Positions 8,466 to 17,611 of a DNA stretch of 36,396 nt are shown in pieces. The notes beneath the pieces are model-generated. The model had not been told where the DNA came from and made no database searches. It saw nothing but the letters and a program-made list of their open reading frames with translations. Each line of letters opens with the position of its first letter. Position 1 is the stretch's first letter. This DNA comes from Promethearchaeota archaeon (GTDB lineage: Archaea; Asgardarchaeota; Lokiarchaeia; Sigyniarchaeales; SOKP01). Made by a program: the position numbers and the translations under genes. Location: assembly GCA_004375715.1 (NCBI GenBank), contig SOKP01000258.1, positions 1 to 36,396 on the forward strand, in the 5' to 3' direction.

Positions 8466-9377
8466 ATGGAAGATAACTCCACTTTTAAATTAAAAAAAAT
8501 AATAGCCAACATCTTATTAATTTTAACCACTGTACTGTGGGGCACATCTTTCATAATAACTAAAAATCTCACTCAAGAAGTTCCCATTTTCTTATACCTT
8601 GGCATAAGGTTTTCGATAGCGATTATTGGATTTATTCCCTATTTTATTCGAATAAAAAGATTGAATAAAAAAATTCTCTTATTTGGAACCTTGACGGGAT
8701 TAATGTATTACTTTGCAATCGTGTTTCAAACTCTCGGTATTCAAACAACTACAGCTGGTAAGGCGGCGTTTATTACGGGGCTAAGTACTATTATGGTGCC
8801 TTTTATCACTTGGTTAGGTTTCAGAAAAGCCATCAAGAGGAAAGTTTGGCTTGCCGTAGTTATATCTATTAGTGGCATGGTATTATTGTTATTGGAAGGA
8901 GAGGCAAATATCATATTTGGAGATTTTTTAGTCCTGTTTTGTGCTGTTCTGTACGCCATTTTTATCGTTTTAAACGATAAATACGTTCGGATTGTAGATG
9001 TGTATTTGTATTCCATGGTTCAATTAATTGTGATTACCGTTTTAAGTTTCGGGGGCTCGTTTTTACTCAATGAAACGTACGATCTAACGAATATTAGTTT
9101 GCCTTTTTGGTTAGTATTTATTTATATGGGCTTAGCAGTAACTTCAGGAACCTTTATCTTTCAAAATTGGAGCCAACAACACCAGGGACCAACTCAAACG
9201 GCAATAATCTTCACTTTAGAGCCCGTATTTGCCGTAATTTTCGCGTCATTCGTTTTTGGAAGCGAAACTATGACACCATACGGCTGGATTGGGTGCTTAT
9301 TGGTCTTTAGCGCCATTTTAATTACCGTTTTAAAAACCACTAAAGAGAAAAAAAATGAACTTCGACTGATTGATTAA
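8466..9377 (+). CDS. EamA/DMT-superfamily transporter
   Basis: A 303-residue protein with ten predicted transmembrane helices in two EamA repeats (about 12-145 and 155-295). Repeat 1 starts with LTTVLWGTSFIITKNL, and repeat 2 ends with the usual EPVFAVIFASFVFGE-like helix (TLEPVFAVIFASFVFGSE), then a GWIGCLLVFSAI helix. The C-tail is short and basic. Family members export amino acids, purines or other metabolites; no substrate can be given here. The gene stands alone on the plus strand. Confidence 0.88.
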   Translation: MEDNSTFKLKKIIANILLILTTVLWGTSFIITKNLTQEVPIFLYLGIRFSIAIIGFIPYFIRIKRLNKKILLFGTLTGLMYYFAIVFQTLGIQTTTAGKAAFITGLSTIMVPFITWLGFRKAIKRKVWLAVVISISGMVLLLLEGEANIIFGDFLVLFCAVLYAIFIVLNDKYVRIVDVYLYSMVQLIVITVLSFGGSFLLNETYDLTNISLPFWLVFIYMGLAVTSGTFIFQNWSQQHQGPTQTAIIFTLEPVFAVIFASFVFGSETMTPYGWIGCLLVFSAILITVLKTTKEKKNELRLID

Positions 9378-9653
9378 TGATCGGCGAAATGCTCATTTAT
9401 GATTAAACAATATTAATTCGATTTAAATTAGGATATAATCGTTCGTATCCAATGAAATTAAAAAATTCGCTGATTTTAGCAATATTTAACTAAAAATCTC
9501 ATCAATTTTCCTTAAAAATAAATTTATTAACAATTAACCTATTAATTTAACAAAATTGATGTATTTATTCTGAGAACTATTTTTTTCGACGGAAATAAAA
9601 TACACATGCATTAAGAACTCTTCAAAAATCTATTCTCGAAAGGGCTATTAACA
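9378..9653. other. intergenic region with nothing recognised
   Basis: This 276-base AT-rich stretch follows the EamA gene. No reading frame, repeat or structured RNA is evident. A GAAAGGG sequence at 9638-9644 serves as ribosome binding site for the small zinc-ribbon gene that follows. Confidence 0.4.
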
Positions 9654-9809
9654 TTGGAAAGTGTTGAAAGTAAAAAATTGCATATTTGTGAAAAATGTGG
9701 TAATGTTATGGCTAATAGGGTGCTTAAAAGAGATTTGGATAATAAATCAACACATTTAGAAAGAATTCTTCAATGTATTGTTTGTAGACATTGGATTCCC
9801 TTAAGTTAA
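9654..9809 (+). CDS. 51-residue zinc-ribbon protein
   Basis: A short frame starting with TTG and preceded by GAAAGGG at about ten bases. The protein has CEKCG near residues 12-16 and CIVC near 41-44, which together form a four-cysteine zinc knuckle pair. The segment between them is charged, and the tail ends with HWIPLS. Such small zinc ribbons often bind nucleic acid or regulatory partners. Nothing identifies its target. It stands between two transporter genes on the same strand. The cysteine pattern and ribosome binding site make it more likely real than chance. Confidence 0.6.
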   Translation: MESVESKKLHICEKCGNVMANRVLKRDLDNKSTHLERILQCIVCRHWIPLS

Positions 9810-9928
9810 TTCATTTTTTATTTTGAAGTTAAAATAATTTAACGCGTTATTTAACCGTACAAGAGCATGTAGTCCTCACTTAGGGTTTAAAGTAGATGTT
9901 TTATATAACAAGTTAACGAATATTGATT

Positions 9929-11347
9929 ATGAATGATATTATTGAAATGCCAGAAGAACACGTTTCAGTCAAAATAAAATTAAGTTACAGCATTGGAGGC
10001 TTGGCAAATGGCTTGTTAAACGGACTTGTGTTTGGTAATCTTACTTTTTTTTACCAAGTCAAACTTGGCGCCAATGCGGGCTTACTAGCGATTGGGTGGT
10101 TGATCTTTGCGATTTGGAATACCTTAAACGATCCGATAGTGTCCTACTTTGTTGATAATACTAGAACTAAGATAGGTAGAAGAATCCCTTATATTCGTTA
10201 CGGTTCGATTTTCTATGGTTTAGCGTTCATCTTTTGCTGGTTTCCGATATCGCCCTTGGATAACGAAATTGGTCTTTTTATTAACTTTCTAGCGGCGTTG
10301 TTTATACTTGATACAATGTTTACTATTGTAGGAGTGTGCTTTTTTTCGCTCCCGAATGAAATTGCCGTAACCGCTAAGCAACGAGCTAGTTTAGGGGTAT
10401 ATAGTGCTGTTGTAGGTTTTATTAACTTAGTTCTTGGATTAGCAATACCGATAATCTTGCTTACGGGACAAGAGGGGACTCACCCGTTGTTCGGTCCAGT
10501 GATAATAATTATTGGTTTAGGAAGTTCCTTAATCTTATTTGTAACATCCTTTGGGATCAAAGAAAACATGTTTGCTCAACTCCAAGAGCACGAGGGCTTT
10601 ATAGAAGGATTGAGATTAACGTTGAAAAATAAACCTTTCTGGATATTTATGATCCCTGCTTTTCTAATCGGAATTGTCATGCCAATATTTGCTACAGGCA
10701 TCCTCTATTACATCGACTATATTATTTCTGGTCAAACTCCGATCTTTGTTCTATTAGCAATCTTAATAGGGATAGTTTTGGGGATGGTCCTAAACCTAAA
10801 AAAAATTGCAATTTGGCAACCAAAGAAGACGATGATCATAAACGCGCTTTTAATTGCTATAGGATTTACTATCTTGTTTTTTGTTGGGAGCAACGCTATA
10901 CTAGCAGCAATTCCCTTTTTAATTGTTGGAATTGGATATGCGGGAGGTATGGTTGCAATTCCCGTCCTAATGGGAGATGCGATTGATAACGACGAACTCA
11001 TCACTGGAAAGCGTAGAGAGGCAATCTACGGAGGTGTAAACGCAATCGTAACAAAACCGGCGATATCCATTGCTAACTTTATATTCCTCGCAGTCATTGC
11101 TGCTTTTGGTTTTGTAGTTCCTACGGGTGTTATCCAACCGCAAACAGACATGGCATTAATCGGGCTTTTATTCGCATTTTGTATTATTCCGGCTCTACTT
11201 CTAGTTTTAGCCGCTTTAGCATTAAGATGGTATCCCCTGGATGGTCCCGAATGGCGAGAGAAGAAAAGATATATCATGGAACTCCATGAAGAGAAGGAGA
11301 AAAAGTATCATCAATCTCTTTCTGATAACAAAAAGTCTAAAGTCTAA
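9929..11347 (+). CDS. GPH/MFS-type sugar or cation symporter
   Basis: A protein of about 472 residues with twelve hydrophobic segments. The loop after helix 2 carries DPIVSYFVDNTRTKIGRR followed by PYIRYG, the signature of the glycoside-pentoside-hexuronide:cation symporter group within MFS. A later conserved loop reads GDAIDNDELITGKRRE, also typical of the group. The C-terminal 30 residues are highly charged and cytoplasmic. I place the start at ATG 9929; a TTG two codons earlier is possible. No sugar-metabolism gene is adjacent, so the substrate is open. Confidence 0.85.
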   Translation: MNDIIEMPEEHVSVKIKLSYSIGGLANGLLNGLVFGNLTFFYQVKLGANAGLLAIGWLIFAIWNTLNDPIVSYFVDNTRTKIGRRIPYIRYGSIFYGLAFIFCWFPISPLDNEIGLFINFLAALFILDTMFTIVGVCFFSLPNEIAVTAKQRASLGVYSAVVGFINLVLGLAIPIILLTGQEGTHPLFGPVIIIIGLGSSLILFVTSFGIKENMFAQLQEHEGFIEGLRLTLKNKPFWIFMIPAFLIGIVMPIFATGILYYIDYIISGQTPIFVLLAILIGIVLGMVLNLKKIAIWQPKKTMIINALLIAIGFTILFFVGSNAILAAIPFLIVGIGYAGGMVAIPVLMGDAIDNDELITGKRREAIYGGVNAIVTKPAISIANFIFLAVIAAFGFVVPTGVIQPQTDMALIGLLFAFCIIPALLLVLAALALRWYPLDGPEWREKKRYIMELHEEKEKKYHQSLSDNKKSKV

Positions 11348-11675
11348 AATCTCAAACTAACAATCATTTTTTTCATCTTTTTTCTTGAAAAGTTTCCTCT
11401 TTTTCGTTATAGAGCTCAATCTAATGAGGATAAGTCCCGTTTAGCTTTAATAATCACATGCAGCGATCGAAGAGAAGAGAAAGGAAGGGAACGACCTATT
11501 TGGGCAAAAATTATTAAACAGGGAGAGAATTAAACTCAGTGAGCTTAATAGAGGGCGAAATCCAATGTTAGCTCAAATTATCGTGTTAAATTTCCCTTCT
11601 TATAAATATATATGATTATGCGTTTTAAAATACTCGCATTATAAATTAAAAACATACAAATATCAATAACGAGTT
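11348..11675. other. 328-base intergenic region with a GC-richer block
   Basis: Two T-runs right after the MFS stop (about 11367-11383) probably end that transcript. From about 11450 to 11575 the DNA is clearly richer in G and purines than the intergenic DNA around it. One plus-strand frame stays open there for about 50 codons without a usable start. I cannot name an RNA or gene; a decayed gene or a non-coding RNA are both possible. Confidence 0.35.
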
Positions 11676-12476
11676 TTATAAAAAACTCGAAATTTTAAGT
11701 TTAGAGCCGTCTTCTGCAGCAACTATTGTTTTAATATTGGTCTCTTCCCGTAATTTTGCGATTTGGCTTGGGATATAATTTTTTGGGGAAAAAGGGCTAT
11801 CCATGTAGCTTCCAAAATGAGTAATTAGCAGACCTTTTAGCGGAGGAGTAATTTTATTTAAATAGGGGATAACCTCGTCTGTGCAAACATGCCGCCGACA
11901 TTGGATAGAGTCCGGTCTTAGTAAATTTAACACCAATACATCTACACCAGCAAATTGTTTCGAGAACCCGTCAAAAACTTTTGTATCGCTGGAAAATGCG
12001 ATCGAATAATCTTCTAGCTTTAATATAACTCCAAAACCTTCAGCTTTCGAGTGAACAGTTTTAGTGCCAACAATTTCAACCCCTTTAAAATCAACCTTTT
12101 CGCCCTGTGTAAAGGGAATTATATGTTCTAGCATGGTTTGGTGGTAATTTGGTACGAAAGTTAAAACTTCTTCGGTTGTTATAAGAGTTCCTTTTTTAAA
12201 ATAATTGTAATTTCTATCGTGGAGTTGTTCTCTAGATGCTTCAATTACAGCGCATAGGTCGTTAAAATGATCAATATGCATGTGAGTAACAATAAAAAGC
12301 TCTGTTTTTGTAGGGTCTTCTTTGTATTGATTGATTCGAACTATAGCACCGGGTCCGGGATCGATATGAGCTTGAGTTCCGTTGAATTTATAAAGAATAC
12401 CCCCTGTAGCCCTATATTGCGTTCTAATGTGGTGTCGTCCACCTCCAGAGCCTAATATCACTAATTCGTCATTCAT
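11676..12476 (-). CDS. metallo-beta-lactamase-fold hydrolase (RNase Z-like group)
   Basis: A 266-residue soluble protein. The N-terminus has a strand followed by LGSGGGRHH, then IDPGPGA (about 39-45), and the metal motif THMHIDHFND with His65, His67, Asp69 and His70. Further ligands are a His in VHSKAEG (near 142), an Asp in SSDTK (near 162) and a C-terminal His in LLITHFGS. All metal positions of the fold are present, so it should bind two metals. The arrangement resembles RNase Z/phosphodiesterase-like archaeal members more than beta-lactamases, though the substrate is unknown. It lies 42 bases downstream of the Rab-like GTPase gene on the same strand and is probably co-transcribed with it. 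Confidence 0.82.
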   Translation of the reverse strand: MNDELVILGSGGGRHHIRTQYRATGGILYKFNGTQAHIDPGPGAIVRINQYKEDPTKTELFIVTHMHIDHFNDLCAVIEASREQLHDRNYNYFKKGTLITTEEVLTFVPNYHQTMLEHIIPFTQGEKVDFKGVEIVGTKTVHSKAEGFGVILKLEDYSIAFSSDTKVFDGFSKQFAGVDVLVLNLLRPDSIQCRRHVCTDEVIPYLNKITPPLKGLLITHFGSYMDSPFSPKNYIPSQIAKLREETNIKTIVAAEDGSKLKISSFL

Positions 12477-12518
12477 AGTTCAGTTCAAAAATAAAAAGTT
12501 AGTAGATTAACTTTATTT

Positions 12519-13040
12519 CTAATATTTATGTTTTTTCATCAATTCTTCAACCATCACATCAAAGACTTTCTCGATATTAATTCCGGTTTTAGAAGAAGTC
12601 TTTATATAGTCAATCATATGAAATGTATTCTTTATACTTTTTGCTGATTCATCATCAACAGCAATAAATTCCTCCAGATCAAGTTTTGTCCCGACGAGTA
12701 ATATCGGAAGATCAAGGTCGTGCATTCTAACTATATTTACCCAATTTAAAATGTGATCGATTTTTGGCATCGTTGTAAGATCAAACAGCAAAAGCGCTCC
12801 TTTTGCCCCCATTATAAAGGCTTCCAATAAGTGTCGAAAACGTTCTTGACCTCCCAAATCCCAAATTTGAAGCGTACAATTTCCGATATTTTCATACATT
12901 ACCTGTTTAATGAAGAAATCGACTCCCACAGTTGCAATGCTAGAAGCGTCAAAGGTACCATCTACAAATTTTCTGAGTAGCGTGGTTTTGCCAACAGCAC
13001 CATCTCCGCCCACCAAAATCTTAAATACGAAGTTCCTCAT
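12519..13040 (-). CDS. Rab/Ras-like small GTPase
   Basis: From ATG at 13040 the protein has 173 residues and fits the Ras fold exactly. Motifs in order are GGDGAVGKTTL (P-loop), a G2 Thr in ATVGVDF, WDLGGQERF (G3, Asp and Gln present), GTKLD (G4, with Thr in place of Asn) and TSSKTG (G5). WDLGGQERF and the overall order are very close to eukaryotic Rab proteins, a hallmark of Asgard archaea. There is no C-terminal cysteine, so no prenylation. A GTG at 13106 would add 22 residues without similarity to the family, so I prefer the ATG. The gene leads a short operon with the metallo-beta-lactamase-fold protein. Confidence 0.88.
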   Translation of the reverse strand: MRNFVFKILVGGDGAVGKTTLLRKFVDGTFDASSIATVGVDFFIKQVMYENIGNCTLQIWDLGGQERFRHLLEAFIMGAKGALLLFDLTTMPKIDHILNWVNIVRMHDLDLPILLVGTKLDLEEFIAVDDESAKSIKNTFHMIDYIKTSSKTGINIEKVFDVMVEELMKKHKY

Positions 13041-13233
13041 TCTGTATCGGGTATTATTTGTTGAACTGTAGGTTCTATGTCTTTTAAATAATAAAAAGAC
13101 TCCCACAGTAACCTTTATCTATCTTATCTAACTTAAAATACAATTAATATTTATAGATAATCTAGTACAATATTTATTTTATTGTTGCTTCAAGATTTTT
13201 AAGTACAAATCATTTACATCATAATATGTAGGT

Positions 13234-13294
13234 TACCAGATTGGTATCCAGAGGGTAGAGTAATATAGTACCAAATTGATTCCAATCAATTTGG
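13234..13294. repeat. cluster of palindromic sequences
   Basis: TACCA-GAT-TGGTA (13234-13246) is a five-base inverted repeat. At 13271-13294 lies a 24-base perfect palindrome with arms CCAAATTGATT and AATCAATTTGG around CC/central bases. The two elements also look alike as direct repeats (ACCAGATTG versus ACCAAATTG). Perfect 11-base arms are unlikely by chance. It could be a protein-binding site or recombination site; no gene for such a protein adjoins it. Confidence 0.45.
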
Positions 13295-13446
13295 AGCAAA
13301 ACTTAAACTTGTCAGAAATTAAGATTAAGGTTTTGCAAATAATTAATAAGATTGATCAGCATATTTACAATGTTTATAATATTGATGTCACATCTCAGAA
13401 TACAATAGAATCCTTAATAACTTCAAATTATTTTAAACAAATTTAA
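13291..13446 (+). CDS. possible 51-residue protein, unsupported
   Basis: A TTG-started frame of 51 codons that begins inside the 24-base palindrome. It encodes a mildly helical, Asn/Ile-rich peptide without motifs. No ribosome binding site is visible, and in DNA this AT-rich such a frame can occur by chance. It may be the remnant of a larger gene. It is recorded only because the gap is otherwise empty. Confidence 0.2.
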   Translation: MEQNLNLSEIKIKVLQIINKIDQHIYNVYNIDVTSQNTIESLITSNYFKQI

Positions 13447-13647
13447 TTTGTTTAAATTTTGTATAAAATTAAAAAAATAAGAAAAATGCAAATAAGGCTC
13501 ATTCTAAATACAAAAAAGCAAAGAAAAGAGTCAAAAATCAAAATAAAAGAAATAAAGATCAAAAAACCTAAATCTATAAATTATTATTTCACTTTCTCAA
13601 AAACACCTAATCTAATTATCTGCAGCTAATTACATTATATAAATAAA

Positions 13648-14280
13648 TTATATAAGTTTAAAATTAAGGATAATTTCTTTCAAAAATGACATGGCTTCTC
13701 GGCTAACATCTTTTTTCAGAGAATTTTCTTTTTTAAAAGCCTTGTATTCTTCCCTCTTAACTTTTTTTCTTGACATTTTTTTCTTCATAATACTATCGTT
13801 AGCCATTAATTCAATCTTTTGATTTCTTAAGTAAAAGAAATATTCTTCAGCGACTATCCTTATTCTCCTTAAACTTTTTTCATAGCCATCTAATTGACTT
13901 TTATAATAATTGAAAGTAATCAAACGAGTATTGATGTCTATTTCCTTTCTTTTAAACGATTTATTCAATTCTAATATGTAATTATTTATGCTTTGGATTT
14001 GAGATTTGATTTTAAAGAAATTGTAAGGCTCCCTGATTTGAGAATTGACTTTTTTAAGTTTCTGTTTTATTTCATTAGATATAAATTTTAACGCTTTAAA
14101 CTGCGTGGAAACTTCCTCTTCAGTACTTCGCTTAGCCTTTTTTTTCAGTTTCTTTAACTTCTTCTTAATCTCATTTTGCTGCTTTTTTAAGTTGTATAGC
14201 TCGAACAATAAATCAAGCTGGTTAAAATACTCATCATCTGTCAATATTTCTGTGCTTGGATAGGTTTTATTCTCAATCAT
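13648..14280 (-). CDS. lysine-rich coiled-coil protein of unknown function
   Basis: A 210-residue, almost entirely helical protein. Residues 20-110 are rich in Leu, Ile, Lys and Glu in heptad-like order (a poly-Lys/Leu stretch near 38-52), with a second basic coil at 120-185. It has no signal peptide, membrane segment or catalytic motif. The start is well fixed by AGGTGAT three bases before the ATG. The N-terminus MIENKT resembles MVENKT of the plus-strand gene at 17612 and the internal MIENKF of the neighbouring surface protein. It lies 78 bases downstream of that large gene on the same strand and may share its transcript. The function is unknown. Confidence 0.65.
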   Translation of the reverse strand: MIENKTYPSTEILTDDEYFNQLDLLFELYNLKKQQNEIKKKLKKLKKKAKRSTEEEVSTQFKALKFISNEIKQKLKKVNSQIREPYNFFKIKSQIQSINNYILELNKSFKRKEIDINTRLITFNYYKSQLDGYEKSLRRIRIVAEEYFFYLRNQKIELMANDSIMKKKMSRKKVKREEYKAFKKENSLKKDVSREAMSFLKEIILNFKLI

Positions 14281-14357
14281 AAAATCACCTACTTTTTTTT
14301 TAATAAATTTGTTGTAACTTCAGCTTATTTAAATAAAAAAAATAAAAATTTTGAAGT

Positions 14358-17300
14358 TTAATCCTCCTCACCACTAAAAATATCGTTAAAAGGATTGCCT
14401 TTGCCTTTATTTCCAGTATTTTTGATCTCTAATTCCACTTTCATTGGTGAATGCTTTCTTTTCCGCCTGAATATGGCCCTAATAACTCTAAAAGCAATAT
14501 ATCCTGAAACCCCATAAATCACAAATGGAATTAAAAGACTTATTATAAACACAAGAATTGTTCCTATAGTTGGATTTGGAAGATTAATGGGATCAGGTGT
14601 CGGCTCTGGATCAGGTATCGGCTCTTCTGAAGAACTAATCGTGTGTTGATACAGCGTTATTCCATTGGGGTGGTATTCATCGATAAGAATAATATCAAAG
14701 GAGTATTTAAAGTCCTTTTCAGGTTCGAAGTATAGCGTAAAACAGGAATGGTCGTAATTATCAACTCTATCAAACAGTTGAGTATCAAAATATATGTCGT
14801 TTTTGTAAATTTTTGCTTGAACTCTAGAGTTTTCAGCTGGATTGAACCCAGACGCAAATTCGTAGGAAACATTTAATTCAAAGTTTACAGAATTGTTGTT
14901 AGTAGCAATTTTCAGACCGTGACTATGAAAATTGTAAGATGTCAGAAAACTGACATAAGATTGTCCTATTTCTTTTATGTAGTCGTAAACACGTATAATT
15001 CCTTCGACTTTAGGGTAATTTGACGGGCTTTCTGAGACAAGAAAATCCACATAATAGTTAAATTCTGTCTGTTTTTCAAGGTTTAATACTCCTAGTTGAG
15101 GACTTTCAAAAACAACTGATATTTGGTTTCCAAAATCCGTTAGAATCATGTTCCTAAAGGATGCTGTAATGCTATTCACCTGCCCTAATAAAATTTCTTG
15201 ATTGTACTCACAATTAACTTGGAGATCGTCATTAAGAGCCATATCAACCACTCGGAAGAAATTTACTTGCTCGATTCGGGAAGTATTAAGATCGGAATAA
15301 TATTCTTTGAACTCATTGGAGTATAAATCCTGAACAAGAGCGTTTGTGTAACTACAATTGAACTCAACTTGGAGATCAAGAATTTCGGATATCTTATACT
15401 GATAATAGAGAATTTTTAGGTTTGGCGTATCAATGTTTTGGTAAATAAAATTACGTATTTTTTGACTATTTAAATCATATAGTCCTAGTTCTTTAAGTAA
15501 ATACACCATGTAGTAGGTATTTTCTGTCAATGACTCGATATCAGGACAATACTGAGGGTTAAAATGGGTGACTGTCTCGGATTCGTATACATTACTTTTG
15601 ACATACTGGTATAGAGCTGTTTTGTTAAATGAAAGCGATTCTATAGCTCCTAAATTTAGGTGATTAGCAAGGAGTTTTAGTAGTTTCATCGCATAAAAGC
15701 TATATTCAAAAGAAATATATCCTGTTTGATATTCTTGAGGTATTGAAATAGGAAAAGGTAGGAACGCTCCATGAAATTCGTTCCCAATTGATTGAAATTG
15801 AGAATCTAACACGGCGTTAAGCGCTTTATCTAAATCGTATAAATAACCAAGGTCGTTTAATTTGAAGATTTTTTTTAAACTGTCAAGTGCCAAATAAGTG
15901 CTCTTGTGACTGCTTAAGAAATTCAGACCATCTGAATCGTTCAGTTTGCCGTATTTATAGTATTCTATCGGGTAGGATCTAAATCCAATTATGTTTGGAT
16001 CCAATGCCGTACTAGCATATATTTGAATGTGGCCTCTATAATGGTCGAACACGCAAGATCGTTTTATAAGCTCGTATAATCCTGAGATATCTAAATCACC
16101 AATTCTTCCTTTTTGATAAAAGGAGTTCACTACAGAATTAATTGTTTCCAACGACATGTAATCGTTAGAAAGGAGCGAATAACCCCGTTCTTGTTCGTAA
16201 TAAGTTAGTGAGTTCGCTATTTCTTCTTTTTCTGGTTCTGTTAACTGCGAAATTTCTCCTATTTCTTTTAAACTTCGGATTATTTGGAATGTGTCGATAA
16301 GCTCGTGGTATTTGTACACCGTGGAACGATCCCAATTACCTAAAGAATTTCTGTTGTTCATTATAAATTGAAGGACTTCCGTTCGACTAAAGTTGGAAAA
16401 TCCCGTAATATCCGACAATTCAAGCCCTATAGGTGTCGCTACTATATCTAAAGCGTTAGAGATGTCGCTCACCTGAAATTTAAACTCTTGTTCGTCGTAG
16501 ATTACATTGAGAAATGTATGAAATTCATGTGTCCTTATTGTATCAACTAAATCTATTATATGTAAGCTTTTTACTGCGTAATAGGAGGATAATAGATTCG
16601 GTTCGAATAGTGGTGAGCCAAGAGTATCTAAGGTGAGATCCTTATCGTTAAGAAAGCTTCCAAAAAACCAATCGTATCCGTTGATAGTTTGTAAGGAATT
16701 TATAAAGGGCACTATTTTGTTTAGATAAAAACCGTAACCCGGCCAGTCATCGATAAAGAGATTTAACGTGCTCAAGGCAAAAAAAGTGTTGTCCATCGTA
16801 GCAATCTTAAATTCACTCACTAATTCGTCATCATAAGGTTGTCCGATAAAACCATTTTCATCGTCTTCAGGATTCAAACAGCTCCAGATAAAACTAGTAG
16901 ATACTTGTGTGTTTATTAAATCCAATCTACCTAAAATATCCAAAGATAGGACCGCATAACAATGGATTTCAAGCATCGAACTTAAAGGATAATACATCTG
17001 AGGAAAGTTCATGTTTAGATACCGATGGGTATACTCATCTATAAATATGTGTAAATCCTCAGAATAATGATCCAAGATGTAATCTATTATTTTGGTCTGG
17101 TTTATATAATCTAACTTGCCGAGTGCTTCAAGTATATAGAGAGCATAGTATGTCGCCTGTAAGGAAGACTCGTAAATCTGTGGAAAATACCCTAAATTGT
17201 CAAAGTCGTTGAGTTTTCTTTCGAAAATTGCTTCAATGTCATCTCCATTGTCAATAGACGAGACTTTTGGGAGTAATTTGTTGATTTCATCATGATTTAC

Positions 17301-17420
17301 CTTAAAATATTCTCGATCGTTTGCAACAAACTTATTCTCAATCATTGAAAAGTGTGGCGTCGAAAATATACCAATGAAAAAAACCATAATTATAATTGTT
17401 TCTATTGTTTCTTTTTTAAT
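14358..17420 (-). CDS. large membrane-anchored surface protein with alpha-toroid-like repeats
   Basis: This encodes 1009 residues from ATG 17387, or 1020 from an ATT at 17420, which I prefer. AGGTGAT ends six bases before that ATT. The extension gives IKKETIETIIIMVFFIGIFS, a proper basic-then-hydrophobic signal peptide, whereas the ATG form has no positive n-region. Residues about 50-650 are repeated helical pairs (YYALYILEALGKL, CYAVLSLDILGRLDLI, YYAVKSLHIIDL, YYMVYLLKELGLYDL) like the alpha-alpha toroid of prenyltransferase/squalene-cyclase-like and alpha-2-macroglobulin-like proteins. Residues about 680-930 are beta-rich. A Pro-rich linker leads to one transmembrane helix near 960-985 and a basic tail. 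It is predicted to face outward from the cell. Its ligand is unknown. Confidence 0.7.
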   Translation of the reverse strand: MKKETIETIIIMVFFIGIFSTPHFSMIENKFVANDREYFKVNHDEINKLLPKVSSIDNGDDIEAIFERKLNDFDNLGYFPQIYESSLQATYYALYILEALGKLDYINQTKIIDYILDHYSEDLHIFIDEYTHRYLNMNFPQMYYPLSSMLEIHCYAVLSLDILGRLDLINTQVSTSFIWSCLNPEDDENGFIGQPYDDELVSEFKIATMDNTFFALSTLNLFIDDWPGYGFYLNKIVPFINSLQTINGYDWFFGSFLNDKDLTLDTLGSPLFEPNLLSSYYAVKSLHIIDLVDTIRTHEFHTFLNVIYDEQEFKFQVSDISNALDIVATPIGLELSDITGFSNFSRTEVLQFIMNNRNSLGNWDRSTVYKYHELIDTFQIIRSLKEIGEISQLTEPEKEEIANSLTYYEQERGYSLLSNDYMSLETINSVVNSFYQKGRIGDLDISGLYELIKRSCVFDHYRGHIQIYASTALDPNIIGFRSYPIEYYKYGKLNDSDGLNFLSSHKSTYLALDSLKKIFKLNDLGYLYDLDKALNAVLDSQFQSIGNEFHGAFLPFPISIPQEYQTGYISFEYSFYAMKLLKLLANHLNLGAIESLSFNKTALYQYVKSNVYESETVTHFNPQYCPDIESLTENTYYMVYLLKELGLYDLNSQKIRNFIYQNIDTPNLKILYYQYKISEILDLQVEFNCSYTNALVQDLYSNEFKEYYSDLNTSRIEQVNFFRVVDMALNDDLQVNCEYNQEILLGQVNSITASFRNMILTDFGNQISVVFESPQLGVLNLEKQTEFNYYVDFLVSESPSNYPKVEGIIRVYDYIKEIGQSYVSFLTSYNFHSHGLKIATNNNSVNFELNVSYEFASGFNPAENSRVQAKIYKNDIYFDTQLFDRVDNYDHSCFTLYFEPEKDFKYSFDIILIDEYHPNGITLYQHTISSSEEPIPDPEPTPDPINLPNPTIGTILVFIISLLIPFVIYGVSGYIAFRVIRAIFRRKRKHSPMKVELEIKNTGNKGKGNPFNDIFSGEED

Positions 17421-17611
17421 TTTAAAATCACCTTTTTTTGGTAGGAAATTTATTTTAATTATAAATCAGCCCTCCTTATTTAAACAAAAAATGCGTTTTG
17501 CATTTCACCCTCATTTTTTTCTTTATAAAGAATAGTTTTTTAAACCCCCATAAAGTTTGATTTACCGTTAAGGTCCAAGTAAAGGTAAGTTAATTAAAAA
17601 GTGAAAAAAGA

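Larger units (their letters stand above)
13041..13647. other. intergenic region with palindromes and a doubtful small frame
   Basis: This gap lies between the coiled-coil gene and the Rab-like GTPase gene, both on the minus strand. It contains the palindromic cluster at 13234-13294 and a 51-codon plus-strand frame at 13291-13446, both listed separately. The A-rich stretch at 13480-13570 is low complexity. No other gene was seen. Confidence 0.4.
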
